From: Cololabis saira
Lineage: Eukaryota > Chordata > Actinopteri > Beloniformes > Belonidae
DNA length: 64,000 nt
Direction: 5' to 3'
NCBI RefSeq assembly: GCF_033807715.1
Contig: NC_084599.1
Span: 31,580,125 to 31,644,124 of the forward strand
In this document: piece by piece, positions 22,502 through 35,300 of the stretch
Numbering within the stretch: position 1 is the first letter of the stretch
How the letters are laid out: each line of letters begins with the position of its first letter
Translations under genes and position numbers: made by a program
The notes under the pieces: model-generated
The model's database searches: none
What the model was told of the DNA's origin: nothing
Seen by the model: only the letters and a program-made list of their open reading frames with translations

Positions 22502-25175
22502 GTAAATGCACAGCCTCACCTTGAAGAGCCCATTGTTTCAAGTTCTAATGTTTTCATGAAAATATTCAGCATGTTCCCCACACAGATGTTGACATTTTGC
22601 CCTGTTGAAGACATTCTGACAGTTGCTTGAATGTTCATGTTGCTTGAGCTACTTCATGGGTTTTTCTGTTTTGCACATTGAAAGGTTCATCTTTTTGTAC
22701 AATGATATGTTCTGTTTAAAAATGATAACATCTCAATTACATTTCAATTTATTGTCTTTTAGAAGAAGCTGTTTTTTTTTTCTGATTCTGATTTTTTTCT
22801 CAGTTTCTGCTGTGTTACATCTTTGTGTACTCTTGCCTGGTTATATGTATGTACATTTACTTTTACATCTGGAATCTCAGATTTGTTACCTTTATTTTCA
22901 TCCCTGGTTTATTCAAACACACCTTCTAGTTGCTGAGATATGCACATATTAAACATATACTCATTTAATGACCTGCAAATTGGAATATCTCGCTTAAATA
23001 CATTTTTCAGGTCAAAGCAACTACAAAAAAAAAGTGAGGGATATGAGTTTTTCAGAGTTTTTTATTTGTAGTAAGCATTTAGGATTTTAAAGTACCAAAT
23101 GATAGAACTTTATTTGCTATAGATGTTATTAAATTCAATAATTCTTTTTAAATATAAATCTTTTTGGCTTCAGTTGTATCACTATCTCTGATACTCACCC
23201 TCAAAGGATTCGGTTGAAAAGTTTCTTTTTGGCTCTGAGGAGCTGACCAAAAGATTTGGATGATTGATTTCTAGAATCACACACATCACTCCAGTCATTA
23301 TCTAATCAGAATTAATTCAAGATTGTATGTTTCTTCAGGATAGTTCTTAATAGTGTGACCTTTGTACACTTCTACTGACAACACAAATGATCAGAGAGAG
23401 CAAAAATTAATTTGAATAGTCACAATTTTGGATTACATGAACAGAAGGAGGGTTTGACTGGAATTTGATTTATCCTGGAAAAACATCAGAAGTGAAACCC
23501 CTGGGCACCACAGCAACCCTGCAGCACCCCAGAGGGGGGGCTGTAGAAAGTGAAGTGGTTTTCTACTCTTTTTCTGACTGCTGGGTCAGTGAGTTTGGTT
23601 GCAGACTGGTGATATTTACACAGTTCAGTCTGTGGAAACCAGTAACGGACTGGTGTTTGTAGCATGTAGCAGCTGCACGCCACGTTCCATTGTGTTTGTT
23701 GTGCTGCAGGTTTATATTGTAGCATGGTTTGTATGATTAAAAATGGCAGGAATGATCTTTATCTCATTTGGTAGTGGATGTGCTCGTGAGGAAGAGGTTA
23801 ACAGCCCACGTCAATCAGTGGTTATGCTGCTCGCTTAAGAGAAATTAGTTAATAATGTTCCACCATTACCTTATCTAATGTTTTATATCCAGACAAAGAA
23901 ATCTACTTCATTTTGGTATTTTCTTTCATTTTATTCTGGTCAGAAGTTGGAAATAGGAAAAGGAAACAGCTGATGAAAGTAAAAATAGCGGCAGGATGTC
24001 ACAGGTAGGATCTATATTTGCAAGATGAGTAACTGGGGAGACAAGATGATCAGCGAGCTCCTCAGCCTCGGAGGCGTGGACGCCATAAACCGGTGCATGT
24101 TCGGAAGAACAGGAGATGGTTCATTGTTTGAATAACTGGACGCAAAAATGACAAACCCCGGGTTTGCAAGAAGCAAAACAGCCTTATCCAATGTTCATCC
24201 ATCCTCGTTTAGAAAATGACACCCGTCTGACGGTGTATGAATCTTGGTGATGTCGGGATGATACGTCATTCTACACACCCACACAGGTTATGTTTTGTTT
24301 CGTGGATAACGCCTCCTGACTCGGCTTCCTTCCCCTCGACTCGGCTTCAGGCACGAGGTGACAAATAACACGCCTTGCGTTTACATTGCCAATGCGCGTT
24401 AAACACTCGTTCATCATCCAGCGTTATTAGCGGGATCCAATCTAAAAACGCCTTATGACTGCAATATGCCTTCACATTCATATGACACCAATTCAACCAT
24501 TATTTGAGGTGAGGTGAAAGAGGCTGCCAAATCTAATAATGTTAAATGTCAGAATTTCAAACAAATGTAGACTATAATATGTAAGTAGGAAGAAGTACAA
24601 TGGTCAACTCCTCTGTTAAACTGGATTTACAGTATTTGGCCCTTTGGAATGCTTTGCATAGGTGATTCATAAAAATCATACAATCCTGCAAAATGAATGA
24701 CTTTAGAAGTATTTCCAGAATATATAAAATACAAAGAACATAATATATTTTCTTCTTGTAGTGTTGGTTAGACATAGAGCGATAAGTGGAGTTTGTAATG
24801 AAAACCTGATTAATTCTGTTACTTCAAATGCAGAAAAATCAGGTGGTAGGATATGCTAAGGTTTATTTCTATTTCTCTTGCTTTTGAAGGCCTTTCTTTG
24901 CTCTGCCTGATTTTGGACTTGGGTCTATTAATCTTGTTGGTTTAAATGAGAAAATGCCAAGTCAGCTTTCTTCCACGCCATACACACAGTTGCACCTCTC
25001 TCACGCACCATGTGATAATTTATGTATGAGATTTCTCAGGCTCATTAATTCAATGTAGCTCATGAATGTCATGGTCTTCTGTGATTTAAAGAGGATTTAA
25101 TTTTTTTTTTTAAATATTCATGTGTGAGTCAGGACTGACCAAAACACATTGAGGATAAAAAAAAATTCTTCAATA

Positions 25176-25304
25176 GACTGGCGACCTGTCCAGGATGAAC
25201 CCCTGCCTCTCGCCGGTAATTAGCTGTGATAGGCTCCAGCAGACCCCCGTGACCCTGCAAAAGGATAGAGCGGGTATAGAAAATGGATGGATGGATGGAT
25301 GGAT
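25176..25304 (+). mobile_element. SINE/LINE 3' tail fragment ending in ATGG repeats
   Basis: The sequence GACTGGCGACCTGTCCAGGA ... GCTGTGATAGGCTCCAGCAG ... GGTATAGAAAATGGATGG is a widespread fish retroposon 3' end with a short ATGG tail. It shares the GATAGGCTCC block with the SINE at 21.5 kb. No promoter part remains. Confidence 0.75.
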
Positions 25305-26123
25305 TAAAAAAAAGCAGTTTGATGAGGATTGTTTGATTTTGAATGCCCTTCAGCTGGACTCAGAGGTCACAACATGAAGCTTAACTATTATCCTTTCTAA
25401 AGGGTTTGTAATTGGTTTGTCTTTTGCTTATTACAAGACAATCTCTTTGTATTTGTGCAGCAAACTGCATGTGTAGGTTATTTATGAACAAGTTTAGTGC
25501 TTTGTCTGTGGGGGTTGGGCACTTTACCCAACACTCACATATCAGTGGATGCACTTTGTGAATCATAATTCTAGCAATGTAATGTTTTCAATTTACACAT
25601 TCCCACAACAAGCATTACAGGAGCAATACGATATGAAACAAGACACTGAACCACCCATAGAATTTTTATCATTTCAGCAGCCAATGTTTTTATTTTTTTC
25701 TACTTTTCTTTTCCCTGGTCTCTTATCTTTCACTGAACCAATTTGCATTGTGGGACTTTTTCAGGAGCGGCTCGTGTTTTACAAAGATGTCCCCGTCTAC
25801 TGGGATTTTATTAGTGTAGCCACTCGTTTATCTTTGCAATTAACATTTGCGTGTACATGCTCAGACAATCAAGATTAGACTAATCAAGCCTGTGGGAGCG
25901 GGTTTTTCCATCGTAAATGCACCAGTCCTCCATCTTCTCATCTTATTGACTTTTTTTTTATGAAGTGACAGCAGTTGACAGCATTGATAAGGGGGGCTTC
26001 ATTAATTTCTTTTTTCTTTATGCTTCTCTTCCCATGGGAACTTGGCCATCCAGTGGCACTGACTTGACTTTATAGATTGGAAATCACTTCACTTCATGCT
26101 GAGATCTCCAGGATGCCACACAA

Positions 26124-26160
26124 GAAGCTAGTAGATAACACATGGTTATCTACTAGCTTC
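26124..26160. other. perfect 16-bp hairpin
   Basis: GAAGCTAGTAGATAAC (26124-26139) and its exact reverse complement (26145-26160) are separated by ACATG. No element boundary was recognised around it. A further partial copy, GGTTATCT, follows at 26165. Confidence 0.85.
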
Positions 26161-27227
26161 AAATGGTTATCTCCAGAGTTTAAAAAGAGCTCAATTGAAC
26201 CTGATCTGTAATGAACAGAACCGTTAGAAAGATTTTCCATAAACATAATAACATGTTTTTGACAGTGTAAGGCAGCTGAAGGTAGAAATAAAATCACTGA
26301 AAACATAATTTTTACTTTTTCTTCATGTTTATCGCCTTTGGTTTCTTTTCTAAAAAAAAAAACATTGTATAAAGTGGTAGTCAATATAAAGATTAAGATA
26401 TTATGTATAGATATTATGTATTATGTATATGTAAAGATAGATTCTTTGAGACCTTTTTGACAAAACATTTTGAGAGGGTGTCAGTTCAGTTGAAGTAAGA
26501 TCCTCCAGGTCTTTGCTGTTAATGGGATAAAAGTGGTTCATGGTATTTAAACCGGTTTTCAGTGGGCACAGTACATATCCTGAAGCTAATGCTGATGTAG
26601 CATGTGTTTGTCTAATATTTTACATTTTCTCTGTGAAGAAAGTCACAAAGTCATTGTAGGCCACGGTGGAATGAAGTTCAGTTGCTTTCTTGCATTCCTC
26701 AGTTGCCCATCTCGAAAGATGTCATAATAAACCTGGAGTTTTGTTTTTCTCCATCAGCGCTCAGCCTTCCAACCATCTCCTTTCTCATTTTTCACCAGTG
26801 TAGAATTTTGGCATGGAGACCTTCTCTTTCCAGAGATAACCTTCACCTTAAGCCGGGCATACACTGTGCGATTATCGGCTCGTTTTGAGCCTATTTTCCA
26901 GTCGTGCGACTTTTTTTTGATCTGGCCCGATTTTGACCCAATCGTTGCTCATGCCTCGTGCAGTGTACGTGGGGTAACGACGAGAGATTAACACCTCACG
27001 ACGAGCTCCCGATCAGGAATCGTGAGGTCGCAAGAAAATCAAGCATGTTTGAAATCCTGGTCGCTCCTCGTGAAGGCACAGTTAAAGCAGTGCTGCGACC
27101 CGATTTGCCTCATCCTTTCACAGAGAGCATGCGCAATCTCTGATGCCACGTCAAAAACTATTATTTGTAGTTTAAGTGTTGCAAATTCACAATACAAATC
27201 ATGTTTTAATAGCAAAAAAAGACCGCA

Positions 27228-27308
27228 TTTCCACGTACGGTGCGGGTCGCCGCGTACCCTGCACCGTAGGCTCTGCGTTGGTGTAACGCTGAACCATAAA
27301 TCAGCCTT
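27228..27308 (-). repeat. GCTGATTTATGGTTCCGCG block, copy 2
   Basis: The reverse complement of the block at 14083 lies inside the Harbinger-like MITE (CGTAGGCTCTGCGTTGGTGT and CCATAAATCAGCC). The orthologous block sits in the same position in the other MITE copy (36942-37021), so it belonged to the element before the two copies spread. Confidence 0.75.
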
Positions 27309-27480
27309 TAGTGTGTGCGCTGTCTGCTGTTCGGAACACCTCTTTTTCTCTTCTCATTTTGCTGGGACGCCGGGTTCCTCCGCCGAGACACAACTTTTGC
27401 GGTATGCGTTCTTTGTTGTGTCAAAAAATTATACGCAGTGCCCACCCAATCAGAAACGGTACAGATATTTTGGGATTTTT

Positions 27481-27484
<4 letters not shown>

Positions 27485-27563
<79 letters not shown>
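27485..27563. repeat. (TA)n microsatellite inside MITE
   Basis: About 40 uninterrupted TA units. The matching place in the other MITE copy (near 36801-36809) has only four to five. Alternating Tyr-Ile reading frames across it on both strands are artefacts. Confidence 0.95.
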
Positions 27564-27572
<9 letters not shown>

Positions 27573-28374
27573 AAAAAATAAAGGATCCCCATAACCTTTG
27601 ATCAGGTGGGCAGGACGCACGTTTGGGTTGGAACAGCCCACCCCTGCCCCAAAACCGGCCTCGAGTTCCAGTAACAGAGGTCCGACGGGAGGATTATGAT
27701 CGTATAGTGTGAGCAGACGGGTCGCATCCGAGCATCTGGTCGTACAGTGTGAGAACATAAATCGTGGGCTCTGAACTTTTGAACTCCGCGATCTAGTCGT
27801 GCAGTGTGAGATGGGGCAGTCTCATACGATTTAAAATATCGCACAGTGTATGCCCGGCTTTAGTGGGAGCAATAGTATCCATGAGTGTCGGAGAAGTTTC
27901 TGCTAATAAGCTCAAAGAAATGTTCTGTCAAAATCTCTTAAAGGTGTCAAAGAAACATTCTGCAAACTCTTAGAGAACGTTGCTCTCTGTAAACTCTTAC
28001 CAATGAAAAAGAGGAAACGACAGACTTAGGGTGTAAAAGCTTAACTTGCACAAGGAGCTCAAACAGATAACAGTGAGTCTCCATCAATGATAAATCAATG
28101 AGTTAACTCCCCCTCCTGTGGTAGATCCTGTTGATGACTTCTGTCTTTGAGTGATTGAATTACACAGTAGGATGTGCATGGTGACTTTTGCTTTGAATGA
28201 ATTACATATTGAATACAAACAGAGAAAGCTTCAAAAAGAGTTAATAAATCTTAATGCAATTTATCCAACAATGACATTTCACATTTTAGCATTGAAGCTA
28301 TTGACAAGCTCATTAACTGAACCCCCAGACAGGGCAGGTGTTAAAAGAGAAGACCTGTTCAAAGATCAAAGATC

Positions 28375-28965
28375 TCACTACTGTTTTCAGTGATACAGTA
28401 CATCGTTTTGTTATCTCTGCTGTTGAAACATTTGTGTGCACTGAAATTATACTCAAAGAAAACACAGGGATGATCAGACGGGCCCACATCAGACACAGTC
28501 ACCTTTGAAATGCTCAGACCCTTAGACATCAGTAAATGTAGAGTGTCCCCCCTATTGTGGGTGGCCTTTGTTACATGGTGAGTCAGCCCAAAGTGGTCCA
28601 GAGTGTTACTCAGGTCTTTAGTCCCTTGTCTTGTCCGCACGGATGTTAAAATCAACACAGACCATAGACCTGGTCCTCGAGGGCCGGTGTCCTGCACGTT
28701 TTAGATGTTTCTCTTGCTTTAATCCACCCGATTCAAATGAATGGTCATCATCAGCATGTAATCAGGGTCTGCACAAGTCTGTTAATGACACAGTCATTTG
28801 TATCAGGGGGTGCTGATGCAGGGAAACATCAAAAAACATGCAGGACAGCGGCCCCCGAGGCAGAAGTTCACTGAGATCATCAAAAAAATCTGCACAGTAT
28901 TCAGGGGGCCTGTAAACAAACAGGACTTCAGCTGATTGACCATATGGAGTCATTACTTTTGAATA
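28375..28965 (-). pseudogene. LINE endonuclease-domain relic, split by a MITE
   Basis: On the minus strand a piece right of 28862 reads VLFVYRPPEYCADFFDDLSE. The piece left of 28669 reads VDFNIRADKTRD, then after a frameshift LSNTLDHFGLTHHVTKATHN and SDVGPSDHPCVFFEY. The order YRPP, DFNI, THN.G.TLDL and SDH is that of the apurinic-like endonuclease of fish non-LTR retrotransposons. The expected GDFN has become VDFN, and at least one frameshift and an inserted MITE disable it. The reverse transcriptase is missing. Confidence 0.75.
28669..28862. mobile_element. short MITE with about 36-bp inverted ends
   Basis: The left end CCTCGAGGGCCGGTGTCCTG (from about 28673) matches the reverse complement of the right end, CAGGACAGCGGCCCCCGAGG (to about 28861). 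Pairing continues inward through GTTTTAGATGTTTC/GAAACATCAAAAAAC. It interrupts the LINE endonuclease reading between YRPP...SELL and DFNI. The exact target duplication was not resolved. Confidence 0.72.
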
Positions 28966-30493
28966 ATATCATTCGTTGGCCTCATGGTCTGAGTGAGCAG
29001 TTTCAACTCCACAAAACAAAATTCTGTTTGGATTTCTGAATTTCCACATGACTAGTCAAACTCTTGGTGGAAACACTGAGGTAATGTATTTTTGTCCTCT
29101 CTCAGCACTCATTTAGAGTCTGATGACACAGTGGTGAATCACTGCACTGCACAGTCTGACCACTCTTCCTGTCCCGTCGGAAATGCTGTCATGTACTAAC
29201 CTTGGTTCTCCTTGTTTTCTCGACTGCCTGACACCTACTGTACAGTGGAGGCCAGATGTCCCTTTTGTTTACCCCCAAATTTCTGTGCTTAGCAGAAAAA
29301 ACTCACTCCAAAACGCAGATGAATCCTCACAATTTGCATTTAAAACATTGTCTTTTTTGTTGTTGAACACAGTTGCACATCATAAAATCAAGGTGTACCC
29401 CAGTTTTATTTAGGTGATTCAGTATACATTTATATTTCTATTGTCCAGTCTGTCGCAAGCATGCATACTGTTGTACATTTAAAGCACTGCTTTTGTGAAA
29501 AGAAATCTATAGGTCTCCTCAAAATGTATCACATTTTGAATCACTGTAGAGATTTAACAGCTTATACCAAATGTTTCATTGCTAAAATGATTCATTTTGC
29601 AGGGCAGAGTTAAACCATCTCAAAATACACAAAGATCAGATACGACGCACATAAAACGACAATAACGCTTTCTTCTTGTCTCTGCGTTTTGTTGAGTTGA
29701 AAACCAGCTATAAAAATATTGTGGCCTTTTCATTTCCGACATGGAGCAACAGTTTGTGTTGTTTTTCTTTGATATAAAGTTCTAAAATCTTCCACTGAAA
29801 TAGATTCAAATCTAGTAATGAATTAAAAAAAAACTAAGTGGATGCTGATCTCGCAGCAGCTGAGCTTTCACAAACATCAGGTTGCAACAGCATCAGCATG
29901 GAAATTCATACAAAAAGGTGGAATTATTCTGGGACAACATGAGCTTGGCTTCTTTTTATGAACCTGTTGTTCTGTTTTTTTGGCATCCATTTGCAACATT
30001 TTGCATTTTTATGTGATTGCTTCTGTAACCAATTACTATTATTGATCTTTTATCAAAGAAGCCTCTATAGCTGACTTGTACTGTAACTTATTTGCAATGT
30101 TTGTGAGTTTTGAAGCTGAATACCGTTTGAACTCAATAAACGTAATTCTAAAGCTTTTTAAATACCGTTAAAACAAGTTCAGTGCCTGCCATCATGTGAG
30201 CAGCCCTTAAGGCTTAAAATGGTAAAAGAACAGTGCACAAACAAGCTCAAACAGTGTACAAATGATATCTGATGCTTTTTAGGTCAATGTTGTTATTTTG
30301 GTTGTTTACCAAAACAATTTCAGGCTAAAATTCTTTAATAGATGAATGCTTTGAGTTGAGAGAGTCAGCATTAATTTTAGGGTATTCATATCAAAATCTA
30401 AGAGACAATTTAGGAATTACAAGTCTTTAAAAGAGGATAAAGATCCAGGGTTGATTTGGAGGCTGTTGCTGCACCTATACTGTAAGATACATC

Positions 30494-30512
30494 AGAAGGA
30501 TATCTGTAATCA
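30494..30512 (+). repeat. target-site duplication, left copy
   Basis: AGAAGGATATCTGTAATCA, 19 bp, identical to 36505-36523. The two copies bracket the L1 element and show that it is a complete insertion. Confidence 0.95.
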
Positions 30513-30675
30513 GGGGGCTTCCGGCTTAGCTGTACATGGGGTGAGACGTGATTAGCGGAGCTCCTGCAGAGTTAATTTTAATTCAACATTTATAGGCACT
30601 TTTTGCATCACTCCCACGGCTTTGGTTTTAACTAAATTATTTTCAACGCGGTTACTTCGACAACTTACCACGGAA

Positions 30676-31608
30676 ATGCCTCCAAAGTCCATCAAAGCGG
30701 GGAATAACCCTCCAGCTAACCCGCGGCCTGCTGCTCATGCTGTCTCCTCGCCCCGCGGTGATTCCCCTCCTCCGGAGAGCACCTGCGCTGCGCAGGTTCC
30801 AGCTGCGGAGTTCAGCCGGCTTAAAACCGAACTCCTCTCCGCTCTCCGCAATGATGTTGCAGCTATATTTCGGTCAGAGCTTCAGGCAGCACTTACCGAG
30901 AATTTAACGTCCATTAAGTCCGAGCTGCTTTCTCTTAAAGCCGATCTTTCTGGCAGTATTTCATCCATGAAGGCGGACGTCGCGGGTCTCGCGACCACGG
31001 TCGCTGGGATGGAGCTGTCCGTCTCAAGCTGCTCAGACGACATCGTTGCTCTCCAGAAAAAAGTGGATCACTTGTCGAAAGAATATGTGAGGCTGGAGGA
31101 CAGATGCGAGGATTTGGAGTCAAGGTCTCGTCGGCAGAACGTACGGATTATTGGCGTCCCGGAGGAGGATCCTGACTCTTCATCTGCAGCCGGTGTTTCC
31201 AGGCTATTGGCGGAAGCCTTCTCCCTCGACGCAGAGCCGGTGGTGGACAGAGCCCACCGCACCCTCATGCCGAGACCGAAGCCCGGGGAGCGGCCCCGCG
31301 CAATAGTGGCAAGGCTCCATTATTACACCGACTGCGCTGACATCCTGAGAAAGGCGAGAGAGCGGCAGCAGATCAAAGTCCGGGGTATGAGCATCTCCGT
31401 GTTCCCGGATCACACAGCCAAGACAGCGCGGGCGCGCGCTGCCTTTAATGACGTGCGCCGTCAGCTGCGGGAGATTGAAGGAGTCCGGTATGGATTGCTG
31501 TATCCAGCCCGGCTGCGTGTAACTCATGACGGCCAGCAGCGGGACTTCACGTCGCCAGATGAAGCCCTGGCATTCATCAGGAAAATAAAAAAAGTGACTA
31601 CCAGCTAG
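30676..31608 (+). CDS. L1 ORF1p, RNA-binding coiled-coil protein
   Basis: A 310-residue frame from ATG at 30676; an in-frame extension upstream starts only at a TTG, so the ATG is preferred. It starts MPPKSIKAGNNPPANPRPAA, a proline-rich basic leader. A predicted coiled coil at about residues 45-150 (heptad-like LKSELL/LQKKVDHLSKEYVRLEDR) follows. Then comes RRQNVRIIGVPEED at about 152, matching the start of the L1 ORF1 RNA-recognition fold, and a C-terminal domain with HRTLMPRPKPGERPRAIVAR. In L1 elements this protein trimerises, coats the element RNA and acts as a nucleic-acid chaperone. GC content is higher than in ORF2. No stop or frameshift is visible. Confidence 0.9.
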   Translation: MPPKSIKAGNNPPANPRPAAHAVSSPRGDSPPPESTCAAQVPAAEFSRLKTELLSALRNDVAAIFRSELQAALTENLTSIKSELLSLKADLSGSISSMKADVAGLATTVAGMELSVSSCSDDIVALQKKVDHLSKEYVRLEDRCEDLESRSRRQNVRIIGVPEEDPDSSSAAGVSRLLAEAFSLDAEPVVDRAHRTLMPRPKPGERPRAIVARLHYYTDCADILRKARERQQIKVRGMSISVFPDHTAKTARARAAFNDVRRQLREIEGVRYGLLYPARLRVTHDGQQRDFTSPDEALAFIRKIKKVTTS

Positions 31609-32339
31609 TTTTCTGGGACGATTTATCCAGCTTTATGTCCGTGCGGGACTCTGGCCCGGGGTGAGTGACTGAGTCAATTCAGAAAATGGGACTTTATGTC
31701 GTAATTTTTTATTTTTTATTTTTTATTTATTTATTTTATTTTTTTTCTTTTCTCTTCTAACTATCAATGGGAACAACACCGTTTTAAATTGATGGCCTAA
31801 TCATTTCTCTGGTATGATGCCTTGATAAGAAAATATGCACGCACCCCTGTCTTTTCTTAAATTGTGTGCTTGTGTGTGCGTGTCTGTGTGGGTGTGTGAG
31901 TGCATATATGTATATATTATTGTTCTATAGGCCAAAGATCTCCTTAATTTCCGTTTGTTGTTACCCTGACAAGACAGCGATCGTCAGAATGCCTCAGATT
32001 GATGGTTTCATATGCCTCATATTTTATTTATTTATTTTTTTTAAGGTTTTAACTCTGCAGGAGCTAATTTTGTTTTTGTTTTTGTATTTAGCTTTATAGT
32101 CGAAAGCATCTCTTTTCGAGAATGGCTTCCTTTGAAGCCAGCACGGCTGTTTCCCTCGTTTGGGGATGGGATCATCTAATGTGCGTTGGGTGGGTGGGCG
32201 GGGGTTATGGGATGTTGGCTTTTTGTCTCTGTAGGTATGTATATACTCCTGAGTTTTGTTTGTTTTGGTTTTCCCTTTTACCTCTTTTCCTTATATCTCC
32301 TCTGGTGGTGGGTGAGTCGGTCTTATTTTCTCTCAGAGA

Positions 32340-35300
32340 ATGCCTATGAACGATCGTAATCTGCGCAAGCCTGATACTGGATCAAACATTACATTCACTA
32401 GCTGGAATGTGAAAGGTGTGAATAATCCAATTAAGCGATCAAAGATTTTTTCACATTTGAAACGCTTGGACACTGACATAGCTTTCCTTCAGGAAACTCA
32501 TTTGCGAAATAAAGATCATTTCAGACTCAAACGAGCTTGGGTGGGTGATATTTTTCATTCAAATTTTGATTCTAGGTCTAGAGGAGTAGCAATTTTGATC
32601 AACAAAAGAGTCAATTTCTCCGTCTCCAGGACAATATCCGATAAGAATGGTAGATATCTTATTGTTGCGGGCACTCTATACTGTAACCCTGTATTGTTGG
32701 TGAATATATATGCCCCTAATTTTGATGACCCCAATTTTACGGATAGGCTGTTTGGCAACCTCCCTTTCTTAAATACGCATATTACAATACTGGGTGGTGA
32801 TCTGAATTGTGTTATTAATCCTTCTTTGGACCGTTCGAATCCTCGTACTTTGACTCAATCCTCTATGTCAAAATCTATTACCGATTTTACAGTCAAGAAT
32901 GGGCTTGTTGATCCGTGGAGGGTCTCACATCCTGGAGATAAGGAATTCTCTTTTTTTTCACAAGTACATCAGTCATATTCACGTATTGACTATTTTTTTG
33001 TTGATGGCTCTCTTCTCCCCAAAGTTACTTCTGTCGTATACCACCCAATTGTTATTTCGGATCACGCCCCTCTAACTTTGAATATAACATGGTCTGAGCG
33101 CCCCCGTTTTTCTTCTCCCTGGAGGTTTAATCCATTGCTTTTATCCGACGATGCATTTAATGTTTCTATATCTGCTTCAATAGATGATTTCATTGCATTA
33201 AACAAAACAGATTCTACCAGTTTTTCGCTAGTATGGGAATCACTCAAAGCATATTTGCGAGGACAGATTATCTCTTATTCAGCATACGACAGTAAAATCC
33301 GCAGGGCTAAATTACAGGAGCTCACATCTAAAATTCAGGACACAGACAGACTAAACTCAGTTAACCCGAGTCCGAGTTTACTGAAACAACGGCTTGATTT
33401 GCAGTCAAAATTCGATCTTATAGCGACAGCCGATTCTGAACGGCTCCTATTACGCGCTCATGCCAACTATTATGAACACGGCGATAAACCAAGCAGGTTA
33501 TTGGCTCACCAATTAAAAAGGCAAGCAACGTCGAGACTGATTCCCAGCATTAGAGATTCTAATGGCACACTTACCACCGATCCAATCGCCATCAACACAA
33601 TTTTTAAATCATACTACTCCTCTCTCTATGAGTCAGAATCTCCACTTGACACAGCAGAAATGACCTCCTTTCTTGATAATATCACTGTCCCTACTATTAA
33701 TTTGGATGTGGCTAATGGCCTCGATGCTCCTTTCAGCTTGCAAGAAATTGCTGCCGCCATTGAAGCTACGCAAAGCAACAAGGCCCCTGGTCCCGATGGG
33801 TTCGGAGCTGAGTTTTTCAAAAAATTCAAAGACAAATTAGCCCCCCTTTTACTTTCAATGTACAATGAGTCCCTTGATTATGGCTCATTGCCTCCCTCTT
33901 TAATGCAGGCGTCTATTGCCCTCCTTTTGAAGAAGGACAAGGACCCTGAATCATGCACTTCTTATAGGCCCTTGTCTTTACTGAATGTAGATGTCAAAAT
34001 TTTAGCCAAGGCACTAGCAATTCGTCTTGATAAGATCCTTCCTAGCATCATATCTGAGGAGCAGAATGGTTTCATCAAGGGACGCCAGCTCTTCTATAAT
34101 GTTCGTACACTTCTTAATGTGATTCTCTCTAAAGATTCTTCTCCACTCCCTGAAGTTGTTATCGCAATTGATGCTGAGAAAGCTTTTGATCATGTCGAAT
34201 TTAACTATCTTTTTGCAACACTTCAAAAATTCGGATTTGGACACAGGTTTATATCGTGGATTAGACTTCTTTACACTTCCCCTCAGGCCAGCATTCACAC
34301 CAATGACAACTACTCCACTTATTTTACATTATCACGTGGCACGAGACAGGGCTGCCCTCTCTCCCCTTTGCTATTCGCTCTATCCGTCGAACCACTTTCA
34401 ATTGCTTTAAGAACTCTTCCTCTATTTCGCGGAGTCTCTAGGTCCAATGTGGAACTTAAATTGTCACTTTATGCAGACGACCTCCTTTTATATGTATCTG
34501 ACCCTTTAACCAGCATCGCACCAATATTATCTCTGTTGAAGAATTACGGATCCTTCTCCGGCTATAAGGTCAATCTTCACAAGTGTGAATGCTTCCCCAT
34601 AAACTCCTCTGCTTTACAACTCAAACAATCTGATATCCCCTTTAAACTCAGCCCGTCAGGCTTTAGATACTTAGGGATTAATGTGACCCGCACTCTGCCC
34701 TCTCTTTTCACCGCTAATTTTTCCTCACTGGTAACTCGAGTGAAGGCGGACTTACAGAGGTGGAACTCCCTACCATTGTCACTGATAGGAAGAATTAACA
34801 CAGTGAAAATGACTGTATTGCCTAAATTTCTTTTTTTGTTCCAATGCACTCCTTTATTTCTACCAAAATCTTTTTTTAAATCACTTGACCAAATTGTTTC
34901 CAACTTTTTATGGGCCGGTAAGACACCCAGAGTGAGGTATTCGCTTCTCCAAAAATTTAAATTTAATGGGGGTCTAGCACTACCAAACTTTATGCTTTAC
35001 TATTGGTCAGCGCATATTCACAAACAAATTTATTGGCTTCAGTCTCCTGAGTTATTATGGTGCAGATTGGAGGCTCAGTCACTCTCTTCATCCTCTGTAA
35101 CGGCCCTACTCTCCTCCTCTTTACCATTGAATCCCTCTAAGTTTACAAATAGCCCTGTGGTGCTTTCCTCCCTTAAGATTTGGTCACAGTTTAGGCGCCA
35201 CTTTAAATTTGCTTCTCCATCCATCTATACACCTGTTACTAAGAATCATCTGTTCCCTCCATCACTAATAGACACCACTTTTATGATTTGGTACAACCGG

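Larger units (their letters stand above)
26851..27859 (-). mobile_element. Harbinger-like MITE, copy 1, with expanded TA repeat
   Basis: Ends AGCCGGGCATACACTGTGCG and CGCACAGTGTATGCCCGGCT are inverted repeats, flanked by TTA on both sides (26848-26850 and 27860-27862). This fits the 3-bp TWA duplication of the PIF/Harbinger group. There is no transposase. The interior is a mosaic of short inverted words such as TCGTGCAGTGTGAGA and GACGAGAGATTAACACC. Copy 2 at 36541-37401 is the same element in reverse. An internal TA array of about 80 bp accounts for part of the extra length here. Confidence 0.85.

Noticed and set aside
27308..27758. Tyr-Ile repeat frames on both strands
   Set aside because: These are a TA microsatellite inside a MITE.
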